Positions 8,525 through 16,042 of a stretch of 64,000 nucleotides of DNA are shown piece by piece. The number at the start of each line of letters is the position of its first letter. Position 1 is the stretch's first letter. The notes beneath the pieces were generated by a model. The model was not told where the DNA came from, made no database searches, and worked only from the letters and a program-made list of their open reading frames with translations. Origin of the DNA: Streptomyces sp. HD (GTDB taxonomy: Bacteria; Actinomycetota; Actinomycetes; Streptomycetales; Streptomycetaceae); assembly GCF_028369295.1 (NCBI RefSeq), contig NZ_JAQMYP010000039.1, positions 35,784-99,783 on the forward strand, given 5' to 3'. Made by a program: the position numbers and the translations under genes.

Positions 8525-9516
8525 TCACGACGGCCGCTTTCGTCTTCCCCGGGCAGGGCAGCCAGTTTCCCGGGATGGGTCACGAGCTGCACCGGTTGGG
8601 CACGCAGTCCCGCACCCTCGCCCGCCGGGCCGAGGAGATCACGGGGCTGCCGGTGACCGAGCTGATGACGCATGCCGACGCCGCGACGCTCGCCGACCCG
8701 GAGATCGCCCAAGTGCTCGTCCTGGTCTGGTCGCTGGCCGCGCTGGACCGGCTCCGAAAGGCGGGCTGGCGGCCGGGCGCGGTGGCCGGCCACAGCCTGG
8801 GCGAGTACACCGCACTGGTGGCCTGCGGCAGTCTCGACGAGGACACCGCGCTGTCCCTGGTCTCCTGCCGGGGCAAGGCGATGGCGCAGGCGGCCCGGGA
8901 CAGGCGCGGCACGATGGCGGCCGTCGTCGGCCTCCCCGCGCGGACGGTGCAGGCACTGTGTCGGCGGGCCTCCTTCGGAACCGACGTCGCGGTCGTCGCC
9001 AACTGGAACTCTCCGCGCCAGCTGGTAGTGGCCGGCACCGTGAACGCGATCGAGCACGTCATCGACGCCGCGGCCGACGCCGGGGCGCTGCGCGCCCGGA
9101 AGCTGACCGTCGGTGGTGCCTATCACTCGCCGCTGATGAACGAGGCCCGCGACAGCCTGCGCGAGCCGCTGGCCGCCGCCCCGCTCAGTGCCCCGCGCAT
9201 CCCGTTCGTCTCCAGCACGACCGGCCGCCGCATCACCGACATCGAGGCCTACCGCGCGGACCTGCTGACACAGGTGATCTCGCCGGTGCGGTGGAGCGAC
9301 ACCGTGCCCACCCTGGCCGCGCTGGGCGCCGACGTCTACGTCGAGGCGGGACCCGGCCGGGTACTGGGCGGTCTCGGCAGGGAGATGGCGCGTACGGCCC
9401 GCCATCTGACGACCTGGGACGCACTGCGTCAGTCCCCGCCACCCGCCCGCACCGGCGCGGGCGACCTCGGCCATCCGGTCCCCGTGCCCCACCTCAACCA
9501 AGGGAAGATGACGTGA
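8521..9516 (+). CDS. fabD: Malonyl-CoA:ACP transacylase (FabD-like acyltransferase)
   Basis: The 331-residue protein starts with the FVFPGQGSQFPGMG motif and has nucleophile Ser92 in GHSLGEY and catalytic His202 in AYHSPLM. It loads malonyl units from CoA onto the cluster ACP. The ATG overlaps the acpS stop. A dedicated MCAT is not always present in type II PKS clusters, which often borrow the one from fatty acid synthesis; here it makes the extender supply self-contained. Confidence 0.93.
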   Translation: MITTAAFVFPGQGSQFPGMGHELHRLGTQSRTLARRAEEITGLPVTELMTHADAATLADPEIAQVLVLVWSLAALDRLRKAGWRPGAVAGHSLGEYTALVACGSLDEDTALSLVSCRGKAMAQAARDRRGTMAAVVGLPARTVQALCRRASFGTDVAVVANWNSPRQLVVAGTVNAIEHVIDAAADAGALRARKLTVGGAYHSPLMNEARDSLREPLAAAPLSAPRIPFVSSTTGRRITDIEAYRADLLTQVISPVRWSDTVPTLAALGADVYVEAGPGRVLGGLGREMARTARHLTTWDALRQSPPPARTGAGDLGHPVPVPHLNQGKMT

Positions 9517-10259
9517 GCGATCTTCAAGGGCGCATCGCCCTGGTCACCGGCGCCACCAAGGGCATCGGCCTGGCAGTGGCACAGGAGCTGGCTCGCGGCG
9601 GTGCCACCGTGCTGATGAATCACCGCGGCAAGCCGGAACAGGCCGGCACTGCCCTGGACCAGGTGCGGGAGATACGTCCCGATGCCCAGCTGATCCAGGC
9701 GGACATCTCCGATGCGGCCGATGTGGAGGGCATGTTCCGGAAGGTCAGACAGGACCACGGGCGGCTCGATGCCTTCGTCAACAATGCGGGCATCACCCAC
9801 GACGGCTATGCGCTCATGATGGGCGAGGCCAACTGGCGCAAGGTCATCGACACCAACCTCACCGGCGCGTTCCTGTGCACGCGCGCCGCCGCCCGGCTGA
9901 TGGCCAAGCGGCGCACCGGCTCCATCGTCACCGTGAGCTCGACGAGTGCGCTCAGTCCGCCGGCCGGCCAGGCCAACTACGCGGCCGCGAAGGCGGGCGG
10001 GGTGGCGCTGACGAAGGTGCTCGCCAAGGAACTGGGCTCCTACGGGGTCCGCGTGAACTGCGTGGTCCCCGGCTTCGTCGACACCTCGATGACCCGTCAG
10101 ATGCCCGCCGGCCGCCTGACGGAGAACCTGCGGCATGTGCCGCTCGGCCGCATCGGGCAGCCCCAGGAGGTCGCCTCCGTCGTGCGGTTCCTGCTCAGCG
10201 ACGCGGCGGCGTACGTCACCGGTACGTCGGTCGTCGTCGACGGCGGCCTCCTCTGCTGA
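9513..10259 (+). CDS. fabG: 3-oxoacyl-ACP reductase (FabG-like SDR ketoreductase)
   Basis: The 248-residue SDR has the NADPH motif TGATKGIG, the structural NNAG, catalytic Ser in VTVSST and YAAAK in the Tyr-x3-Lys position. It would reduce the beta-keto group after each condensation. The start is a GTG that overlaps the fabD stop as GTGA, with AAGGGAAG upstream. It sits between acyltransferase and ACP, so it belongs to the iterative PKS set rather than to general metabolism. Confidence 0.92.
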   Translation: MSDLQGRIALVTGATKGIGLAVAQELARGGATVLMNHRGKPEQAGTALDQVREIRPDAQLIQADISDAADVEGMFRKVRQDHGRLDAFVNNAGITHDGYALMMGEANWRKVIDTNLTGAFLCTRAAARLMAKRRTGSIVTVSSTSALSPPAGQANYAAAKAGGVALTKVLAKELGSYGVRVNCVVPGFVDTSMTRQMPAGRLTENLRHVPLGRIGQPQEVASVVRFLLSDAAAYVTGTSVVVDGGLLC

Positions 10260-10305
10260 CCCCGAAAGCCCCCGCAGCATCCCGACACCGACAGGAGACC
10301 CCACC

Positions 10306-10593
10306 ATGGTGATGACACTCGAACAGGCGACCCGACGAGCGACGGCACGACAGGAGCTCTGCTCGCAGGTCAAGAACCTGCTGATCGACCGCCTCTCGCT
10401 GGACGTCGATCCCGGCTCCATCGCAGACGACCAGCCGCTGTTCGGCCGCGGCCTGGAGCTCGACTCCATCGACACCCTGGAGCTGGCGATGGCGGTGGAG
10501 GACACCTTCGGTGTCACGGTCACCGACGACGACACCCACAGCCTGCTGTCGCTCAACCGGCTGGTCGACCACATCGAAGGCGCCGCAGCATGA
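10306..10593 (+). CDS. Acyl carrier protein
   Basis: The 95-residue acidic protein has the phosphopantetheine site Ser54 in LELDSIDTLEL. It is the thioester carrier for the growing chain. The ATG is preceded by AGGAGA, and the 46-nt gap after fabG is one of the few non-overlapping junctions, which fits stronger independent translation of a carrier protein. The stop overlaps the dehydratase start (ATGA). The DSID form of the site is nearer to polyene/FAS-like ACPs than to aromatic PKS ACPs (inference). Confidence 0.93.
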   Translation: MVMTLEQATRRATARQELCSQVKNLLIDRLSLDVDPGSIADDQPLFGRGLELDSIDTLELAMAVEDTFGVTVTDDDTHSLLSLNRLVDHIEGAAA

Positions 10594-11087
10594 CGGGAAC
10601 ACCCTCTTCGACGGCGCGGGCGGCGGTACTGAGCGCCGACGACATCGCCCGGCTGCTGCCGCACCGCTACCCGTTCTTCCTGCTCGACCGGGTCACCGCA
10701 CTCGAACCGGGCACCAGCGCCGAGGCCATCAAGAACGTCACCGCTTCCGACGGCGTCCTGGCCGGTCACTTCCCCGGCCGCATGCTCTACCCCGGCGTCC
10801 TGCTCGTCGAATGCGTCGCACAGCTCGCCGCGGTCGTCTACGGCAGTGCTGCGGCGCAGTCGGCCACCGGTGACCTGGTGGCGGATGTCGCCGACCGGGT
10901 CGGCTATCTGGCCGAGATCCGACAGGCCAAGTTCCTCAAACCCGTCCTCCCCGGGGACCAGGTCGTCTTCCGCGTTGAGAGCGGCCCACGGCTGGGCGGA
11001 CTGATCTCGGTCACCGGTCAGGCATCGGTCGGCAGCGAACCGGTGATGACGGCCCGCCTGGCCGTCACCGAACTTCACGGGTCGTAG
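10590..11087 (+). CDS. 3-hydroxyacyl-ACP dehydratase (FabZ/FabA hotdog family)
   Basis: The 165-residue protein has LLPHRYPFFLLDRV and the catalytic segment GHFPGRMLYPGVLLVECVAQ with His60 and Glu74. It dehydrates the beta-hydroxyacyl-ACP to the trans-enoyl form. The usual EAxAQ is changed to ECVAQ but the Glu is kept. With a ketoreductase and dehydratase and no enoyl reductase nearby, the default product of iteration is a conjugated polyene. Confidence 0.92.
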   Translation: MTGTPSSTARAAVLSADDIARLLPHRYPFFLLDRVTALEPGTSAEAIKNVTASDGVLAGHFPGRMLYPGVLLVECVAQLAAVVYGSAAAQSATGDLVADVADRVGYLAEIRQAKFLKPVLPGDQVVFRVESGPRLGGLISVTGQASVGSEPVMTARLAVTELHGS

Positions 11088-11164
11088 AACCGGCGGGCGC
11101 CACACCCGCGGCGCCCCCACACGTCCGTACCCACTGCACCCCGCTGAACCCCTACGGAGAAACG

Positions 11165-12184
11165 ATGAAGACCAGCTACACCACGACGGACGAGGAGTAC
11201 TCGGCCCTGCGCCATGGCGTCGGCCTCGTCCACTACGACGGCGCGGGCCTGCTCAAGGTGACCGGTCCCGGCGCCACCGCCTACCTCGGCCGGGTCGGTA
11301 CACGCAGTGTCGACTTTCTGCTCGAAGGGCAGAGCACGTCCTCCTTGCTGCTGCGCGAGGACGGCACCATCGTCGCCGAGACGCTCATCCACTGCCGCGG
11401 CGCCGACTACCTGGTGGAGATCTGGCCGGCCCAGGCCTCCGAAGCCGTACCGCACCTGCTGTCGGCCGCGGCGGGATTCCCGGACGTCACGGTGGACGAC
11501 ATCAGCGCCCGGCACACGGTGCTCGCGGTGGAAGGCCCGTCCTCCTTCAAGATCGCTCAAAAGTATCTCGACTTCCCCATCGCCGCCCTCGCCTACCGCA
11601 GTTGTGTCGCCGTCGAGTGGGGCGATGGCACGGTGACGCTTTCGCGCACCGGCCTCACCGGCGAGTACGGCTACAAGTTCATCGCCCCGTCCGGCGACGC
11701 GGACCGGCTGCGCGCAGAGCTCCTGGCGGCGGGCGCCGTCGCATGCGGCAAGGACGCGCTCGACATCTGCCGGATGGAGGTCCGGTTCGCCGGCCTGGAG
11801 CACGAACACTGCGGCGGACCGGTCACCCCGTTCGACGTGGGCCTGCAGTGGATGCTCGACACGGGCCAGGACTTCATCGGCCGGGACGCCCTCGAACAGC
11901 GCCGGCAGCAGGAGCACCGCGTCCCGGTGTGCTGGGTCGCCGATGCCTCCTTGGAGGCCGCACCGTCCCACGGGGCCGTCATCGCGGTCAGCGACGCCGA
12001 GGTGGGATGCGTGACGCACTGCGTGTGGTCGCCCTCACTGGCCCGGTTCATCGGCACCGCCGTCGTCGACCACGGCGTGGCGGCTTCCGGCCAGGACTTC
12101 CGTCTGGCCGGCACGGGCACGGCGGTGCGCACGGTCTCCGCCCCCTTCCTGACGGCCACCAGCCTCGACGTACCCCTCCACTGA
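11165..12184 (+). CDS. GcvT-like (aminomethyltransferase/folate-binding) protein
   Basis: The 339-residue protein has the GcvT fold markers: LSRTGLTGEYGYKF (the folate-site TGE motif), RMEVRFAGLEHEH, TPFDVGLQWML and FIGRDAL. Where true T-proteins have the catalytic acid pair in ViDD, this protein reads VAET (residues 70-73), so ordinary glycine cleavage is unlikely. Relatives include tetrahydrofolate-dependent demethylases (LigM, DmdA type). Its place between dehydratase and ketosynthase suggests a one-carbon or methylation-related step on the chain (inference). The ATG has CGGAG about 6 nt upstream. Confidence 0.85.
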   Translation: MKTSYTTTDEEYSALRHGVGLVHYDGAGLLKVTGPGATAYLGRVGTRSVDFLLEGQSTSSLLLREDGTIVAETLIHCRGADYLVEIWPAQASEAVPHLLSAAAGFPDVTVDDISARHTVLAVEGPSSFKIAQKYLDFPIAALAYRSCVAVEWGDGTVTLSRTGLTGEYGYKFIAPSGDADRLRAELLAAGAVACGKDALDICRMEVRFAGLEHEHCGGPVTPFDVGLQWMLDTGQDFIGRDALEQRRQQEHRVPVCWVADASLEAAPSHGAVIAVSDAEVGCVTHCVWSPSLARFIGTAVVDHGVAASGQDFRLAGTGTAVRTVSAPFLTATSLDVPLH

Positions 12185-12247
12185 GCTACCCCCGTACGAC
12201 TCTTCCCCGGCGTCCATGGCCGCCAAGGCAGCGAACAGGAGAACACC

Positions 12248-14719
12248 ATGAGTCCCAGCAAGCGGCGGGAAGAGAGCGTCGCCGTCACCGGAATCGGCAT
12301 CAGCTGCGCTCTGGGCCACGGCGTGGAGCAGGTATGGCGTGCCGTGTGCGAGGGCGCGAGCGGAATCGACAGGACCAAGCGGCTCGACGTCTCCACACTC
12401 AGCTGCAAGTACTCCGGCGAAGTGGACTCGCTGCCCGCCGTCGTACGGCGGACGGGAACTCATCCGGACCGAGCCACCCGGCTGGCCCTGGCAGCCGTGG
12501 AGGAAGCCTTCGACAGCGCGCATCTGGCGTCGGCCGACTACGACCCGTACCGCATGGGGGTGGCCGTCGGCACCTCGGTCGGGGGCCTGGACCAGGGGGA
12601 ACGCTTCCACTGGGACGTCCTGGCCGGGGGGCCGGGGGCCGGCCGGCGTGGTCTGCTGACGAGCTATCCGCTCTACACCTCGGCGGATGCGATCAGTGTC
12701 GCCTTCCAGCTCCGCGGCCCCAAAGTGGTGATCTCCAACGCCTGCGCGGCCGGGTCCAACTCCATCGGATACGCGGTGGACGCCATCCGCGAGGGACGGG
12801 CCGACGTCATGATCGCCGGCGGTGTGGATGTGCTCGACATCCTCTCGCTGGCCGGCTTCGACAGCCTCAACGCGCTCGACCCCGAGCCCTGTGCCCCCTA
12901 CTCGCGCAGCACCGGTCTCAACCTCGGTGAAGGGGCGGCATTCCTGGTTCTCGAAGCGGAGTCGGTGGCCCGGGCCCGTCGCGCTCCAGTCCTCAGCTAC
13001 GTCCTCGGGTACGCGCTGACCAGCGACGCCTACCACGCCACCGCTCCCGACCCGGCGGGCAGCGGCGCCTCCAGGGCGATGCGCCGCGGGCTCGCGCAGG
13101 CCTCGCTCACCCCGGACCGGGTCGACTACGTCAACGGCCACGGGACTGGTACGCCCACCAATGACAAGGCCGAGACCAAGGCAGTGGCCGACCTCTTCGC
13201 CGACTCGCCCTCAACCCCGATGAGCAGCACGAAGTCCCAGGTCGGACACATGCTGGGGGCTGCCGGGGCCATGGAGGCGGCGGCCTGTGTCCTGGCGCTG
13301 CGGGACGGCATGCTCCCGCCGACGATCAACGTCGGTGAGTCGTCCGGTACGCCGCGGGACATCGTGCCCAACCGGGCTCGGCCGCAGGCCCTCGACGTCG
13401 TCGTCTCCAACTCCTTCGCCTTCGGCGGCAACAACTGCTCGCTGGTACTGGGCCGCCACCCGGTCCCGCCGGCCGCCGCACCCGACCACCGCGTGGTCAT
13501 CACGGGTGCCGGCCCGGTCACGGCGATCGGGAGCGGGCGGCGGGAGCTGGTGGACGCGCTGAGAGCGCGGACGAGCGCCATCGGCCCGGCCCGTCTGGCC
13601 GATCTCTCCCTCTCACGGACCCGGCGGGCGGCCGAGATCGACAGCGCCGACTGCCGCCGCCACGTCGACCCGGCCTATGCACGCCGCCTCGACCAGATCG
13701 GCCTGCTCACCCTCGCCGCCAGCCGTATCGCGCTGCGCGACGCCGGTCTGCGCATCACCCGGGCCAATTCGGAACGCGTGGGCATGATTTTCGGCACCTT
13801 CAGCGGACCGATGCATACCGTGGCACAGCTCAGCGAGACCATCGGAACCCATGGCCCCCATCGGGTCAACCCACGGCTGTTTCCCAACTCGGTGATGAAC
13901 GCCGCGGCCGGCCACGCCTGCCTCGCGCTGCAGATCCGCGGCCCGCTGTCCACACTGGCCACCGGAGGCGCTTCCGGACTCACCGGCCTGGCGTACGCCG
14001 CTGACCTGGTGCGGCGTGGTGAGGCCGAGGTCATGCTCGCGGTCAGCGCGGATGAGCTGACGCCCCTGCTGCACTGCGGCTTCGACCGGCTGGGCTTGCT
14101 CTCCGACGACACCATCCGCCCCTACGACGCGACTTCGGACGGCACGGTCCTGGGCGCGGGCAGCACAGCGCTGGTGGTGGAGTCGCTTGATCACGCCCTG
14201 CGCCGGGGAGCCCCGATCCTGGCCGAGATCAAGGGCCATGCGGTCACTTCGGACGCCTACCGGGTCGCGGGCAACGACCCCTCCGGCCGGGCCTGGGCCG
14301 AAAGCTTCCGCCGTGCCCTGGATGACGCGGGCCTGACGGCGGGTGAGATCGGCACCGTCTACGGCGATGCGCGGGGCACCGCGGCCATCGATCTCGCCGA
14401 GGTCCGCGCGGTCGCCGAGGTCTGGGAGCCGGGCAGGGTCCGGCTGAGCAATCTCAGCCCGTACGTCGGGCATGTGCACAGCACCACCGCGCTGATGTCC
14501 GCGGTCTGCGCCACCGAAACCGTGCGCAGCGGGTGGAGCCCCGAGACGCCCGCGCCCGCCGATCCCCGCGGCACGGTCACCGACTACCTGGGTCCAGTGC
14601 CGGAGACGGGGGCCTCGTGCCTGATCACGGCGGCCAACTGGGGCGGAACCTACGCCTCCCTCGTCCTCGCGCCCTGTCACGACACCGGGCCCTCGACAGC
14701 CGCGAAGGAGGCCGCGTGA
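12248..14719 (+). CDS. Fused ketosynthase-chain length factor (KS-CLF) in one polypeptide
   Basis: This 823-residue protein contains two FabF-type halves. The first (about 1-403) has an intact triad: Cys166 in SNACAAGS, His298 in NGHGTGT, Lys329 and His334 in STKSQVGH. The second (about 414-810) starts again at HRVVITGAG but has Gly574 for Cys, Asp707 for His and Ser737 for Lys, keeping only His742; it is a chain-length-factor-like partner without condensing activity. In most Streptomyces type II systems these are two genes. A short Pro/Ala linker joins the halves. The ATG has CAGGAGA upstream. It is the core condensing enzyme of the cluster. Confidence 0.93.
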   Translation: MSPSKRREESVAVTGIGISCALGHGVEQVWRAVCEGASGIDRTKRLDVSTLSCKYSGEVDSLPAVVRRTGTHPDRATRLALAAVEEAFDSAHLASADYDPYRMGVAVGTSVGGLDQGERFHWDVLAGGPGAGRRGLLTSYPLYTSADAISVAFQLRGPKVVISNACAAGSNSIGYAVDAIREGRADVMIAGGVDVLDILSLAGFDSLNALDPEPCAPYSRSTGLNLGEGAAFLVLEAESVARARRAPVLSYVLGYALTSDAYHATAPDPAGSGASRAMRRGLAQASLTPDRVDYVNGHGTGTPTNDKAETKAVADLFADSPSTPMSSTKSQVGHMLGAAGAMEAAACVLALRDGMLPPTINVGESSGTPRDIVPNRARPQALDVVVSNSFAFGGNNCSLVLGRHPVPPAAAPDHRVVITGAGPVTAIGSGRRELVDALRARTSAIGPARLADLSLSRTRRAAEIDSADCRRHVDPAYARRLDQIGLLTLAASRIALRDAGLRITRANSERVGMIFGTFSGPMHTVAQLSETIGTHGPHRVNPRLFPNSVMNAAAGHACLALQIRGPLSTLATGGASGLTGLAYAADLVRRGEAEVMLAVSADELTPLLHCGFDRLGLLSDDTIRPYDATSDGTVLGAGSTALVVESLDHALRRGAPILAEIKGHAVTSDAYRVAGNDPSGRAWAESFRRALDDAGLTAGEIGTVYGDARGTAAIDLAEVRAVAEVWEPGRVRLSNLSPYVGHVHSTTALMSAVCATETVRSGWSPETPAPADPRGTVTDYLGPVPETGASCLITAANWGGTYASLVLAPCHDTGPSTAAKEAA

Positions 14720-14877
14720 TGGACACACCGCTTCCCGTCCCGGTGACGGTCGCGGCGGCGATCGCCCCGGAACACCGGTGGACCGATTGGCCCACCGTCA
14801 CCGAAATCATCGCCGCTGTCCTGGCGCCGTTCCCGCTGCGACCACGTCGGACCGGTGCACCGGAGGACGTGCGATGA
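14719..14877 (+). CDS. Small 52-residue protein of unknown function
   Basis: This short frame overlaps the KS-CLF stop by one base (TGATG) and the next start by ATGA, so it is embedded in a chain of coupled genes and is probably translated. AAGGAG lies 9 nt upstream. The sequence includes TVTEIIAAVLAP, faintly like helix I of an acyl carrier protein, but there is no Ser site, and I cannot assign a family. Confidence 0.6.
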   Translation: MDTPLPVPVTVAAAIAPEHRWTDWPTVTEIIAAVLAPFPLRPRRTGAPEDVR

Positions 14878-15254
14878 ACACTCCGACCCGGGCCCTGGCG
14901 CTCACCTCACCCGCGTTTGTCCCGCCACCCGACGATGCCCGCTGGGGCGACTGGCTCACCCGCGAAGAGCTGGCCTTCAGCTACGGCTACCGGCGTGCTC
15001 ACGAGCACCTGTCCGCGCGCAAGGCGGCCAAGGAGGCAGTCGCCCAGCTCCTCGGATGGCCGCTGTGCCCCGCCACCTGGCATGCGATGGAAGTACGCCG
15101 CAGGCCCGGATCCGCCCCCACCATGGAGTTTCACGGGGTGGCGGCGGATCACCTGCGCACCCTTCACCTCCCGCGCCCCGCAGTGTCCTTGGCCCATGCC
15201 AAGGGCTGTGCGGCGGCTCTTGCGTGGCTCCCGGTCCGGAGAGTCGCGCCATGA
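14874..15254 (+). CDS. AcpS-fold protein lacking the N-terminal metal Asp motif
   Basis: The 126-residue protein has features of the 4'-phosphopantetheinyl transferase superfamily: LTREELAFSYG (like the F(T/S)xxE segment), LSARKAAKEAVAQLLGW with the KEA motif at Lys53-Glu54, MEVRRRPGSAPTMEFHG (the V-x-G-x-P segment) and VSLAHAKGCAAALA. The GxD motif that supplies the first metal ligand in AcpS is not visible. A complete AcpS is already encoded at 8075. It could be a second, divergent transferase or a non-catalytic subunit. It is coupled by ATGA overlaps on both sides. Confidence 0.7.
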   Translation: MNTPTRALALTSPAFVPPPDDARWGDWLTREELAFSYGYRRAHEHLSARKAAKEAVAQLLGWPLCPATWHAMEVRRRPGSAPTMEFHGVAADHLRTLHLPRPAVSLAHAKGCAAALAWLPVRRVAP

Positions 15255-16003
15255 CGGCAACGGGCAATCAGGTGGCCGTCGTCACGGGCGCGCTCGGCGG
15301 CATCGGCCGGGCAATCGCGGGTCACTTCCTCGACCGGGGCATGGGGGTCCTGCTGACAGACCTGGACGGCGATGCCTGCCGCCGGGCAGCCGACGCGTTC
15401 AATCGCGGCGGACGGCGCGGCCGGGCGGTGGGCTGCGCGCTCGATGTGACCAGCCCGGAGGCGTGGGAGCGCGTGACACGGCTGGCCCGCCGCCGCTTCG
15501 GACGCCTGACGGTGCTGGTCAACAACGCCGGGGTACTGGGGTACAACCCGTTGGAGAACGTCGGCGAGCAGGAGTGGGCGCGTGTCATAGCGGTCTGCCA
15601 GAGCGGCACGTTCCTCGGCATGAGAGCGGCCGCCCCGTGCCTGCGCTCCGCCGGCGGCGGCGTCATCGTCAACGTGGCCTCGATATACGGGATCGTCGGC
15701 TCGGGCACCTCCTTCGCCTACCACGCGGCCAAGGGGGCCGTGCGCACGATGACGACCGCGGCGGCCGTCGAGCTGGCTCCCCACGGCATCCGCGTGAACG
15801 CCGTCTACCCGGGCATGGTCGACACCGCCATGACCACTCAGGCTCCGGCGCCTTTCGTCGAACGGGTCATCGAGGCCACTCCCCTGCGCCGGTGCGCCCA
15901 GCCCGACGAGATCGCCGCGGCGGTGGGCTTCCTGGCGTCGAAGGCGGCCTCCTACATCACCGGCGCCGAACTCGTCGTGGACGGCGGCTACACGGCCCGC
16001 TGA
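15251..16003 (+). CDS. Short-chain dehydrogenase/reductase
   Basis: The 250-residue classical SDR has TGALGGIG, NNAG, Ser in VNVASIYG and YHAAK, with the C-terminal ITGAELVVDGGYTAR typical of FabG-type SDRs. The start overlaps the previous stop as ATGA. As the second ketoreductase-like enzyme in the operon it could set another carbonyl or hydroxyl oxidation state, for example on a chain terminus. The substrate is unknown. Confidence 0.9.
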   Translation: MTATGNQVAVVTGALGGIGRAIAGHFLDRGMGVLLTDLDGDACRRAADAFNRGGRRGRAVGCALDVTSPEAWERVTRLARRRFGRLTVLVNNAGVLGYNPLENVGEQEWARVIAVCQSGTFLGMRAAAPCLRSAGGGVIVNVASIYGIVGSGTSFAYHAAKGAVRTMTTAAAVELAPHGIRVNAVYPGMVDTAMTTQAPAPFVERVIEATPLRRCAQPDEIAAAVGFLASKAASYITGAELVVDGGYTAR

Positions 16004-16042
16004 GCCGAGGCCGCCAACTGTCGTGGGAGGGAAGTGAATTGG

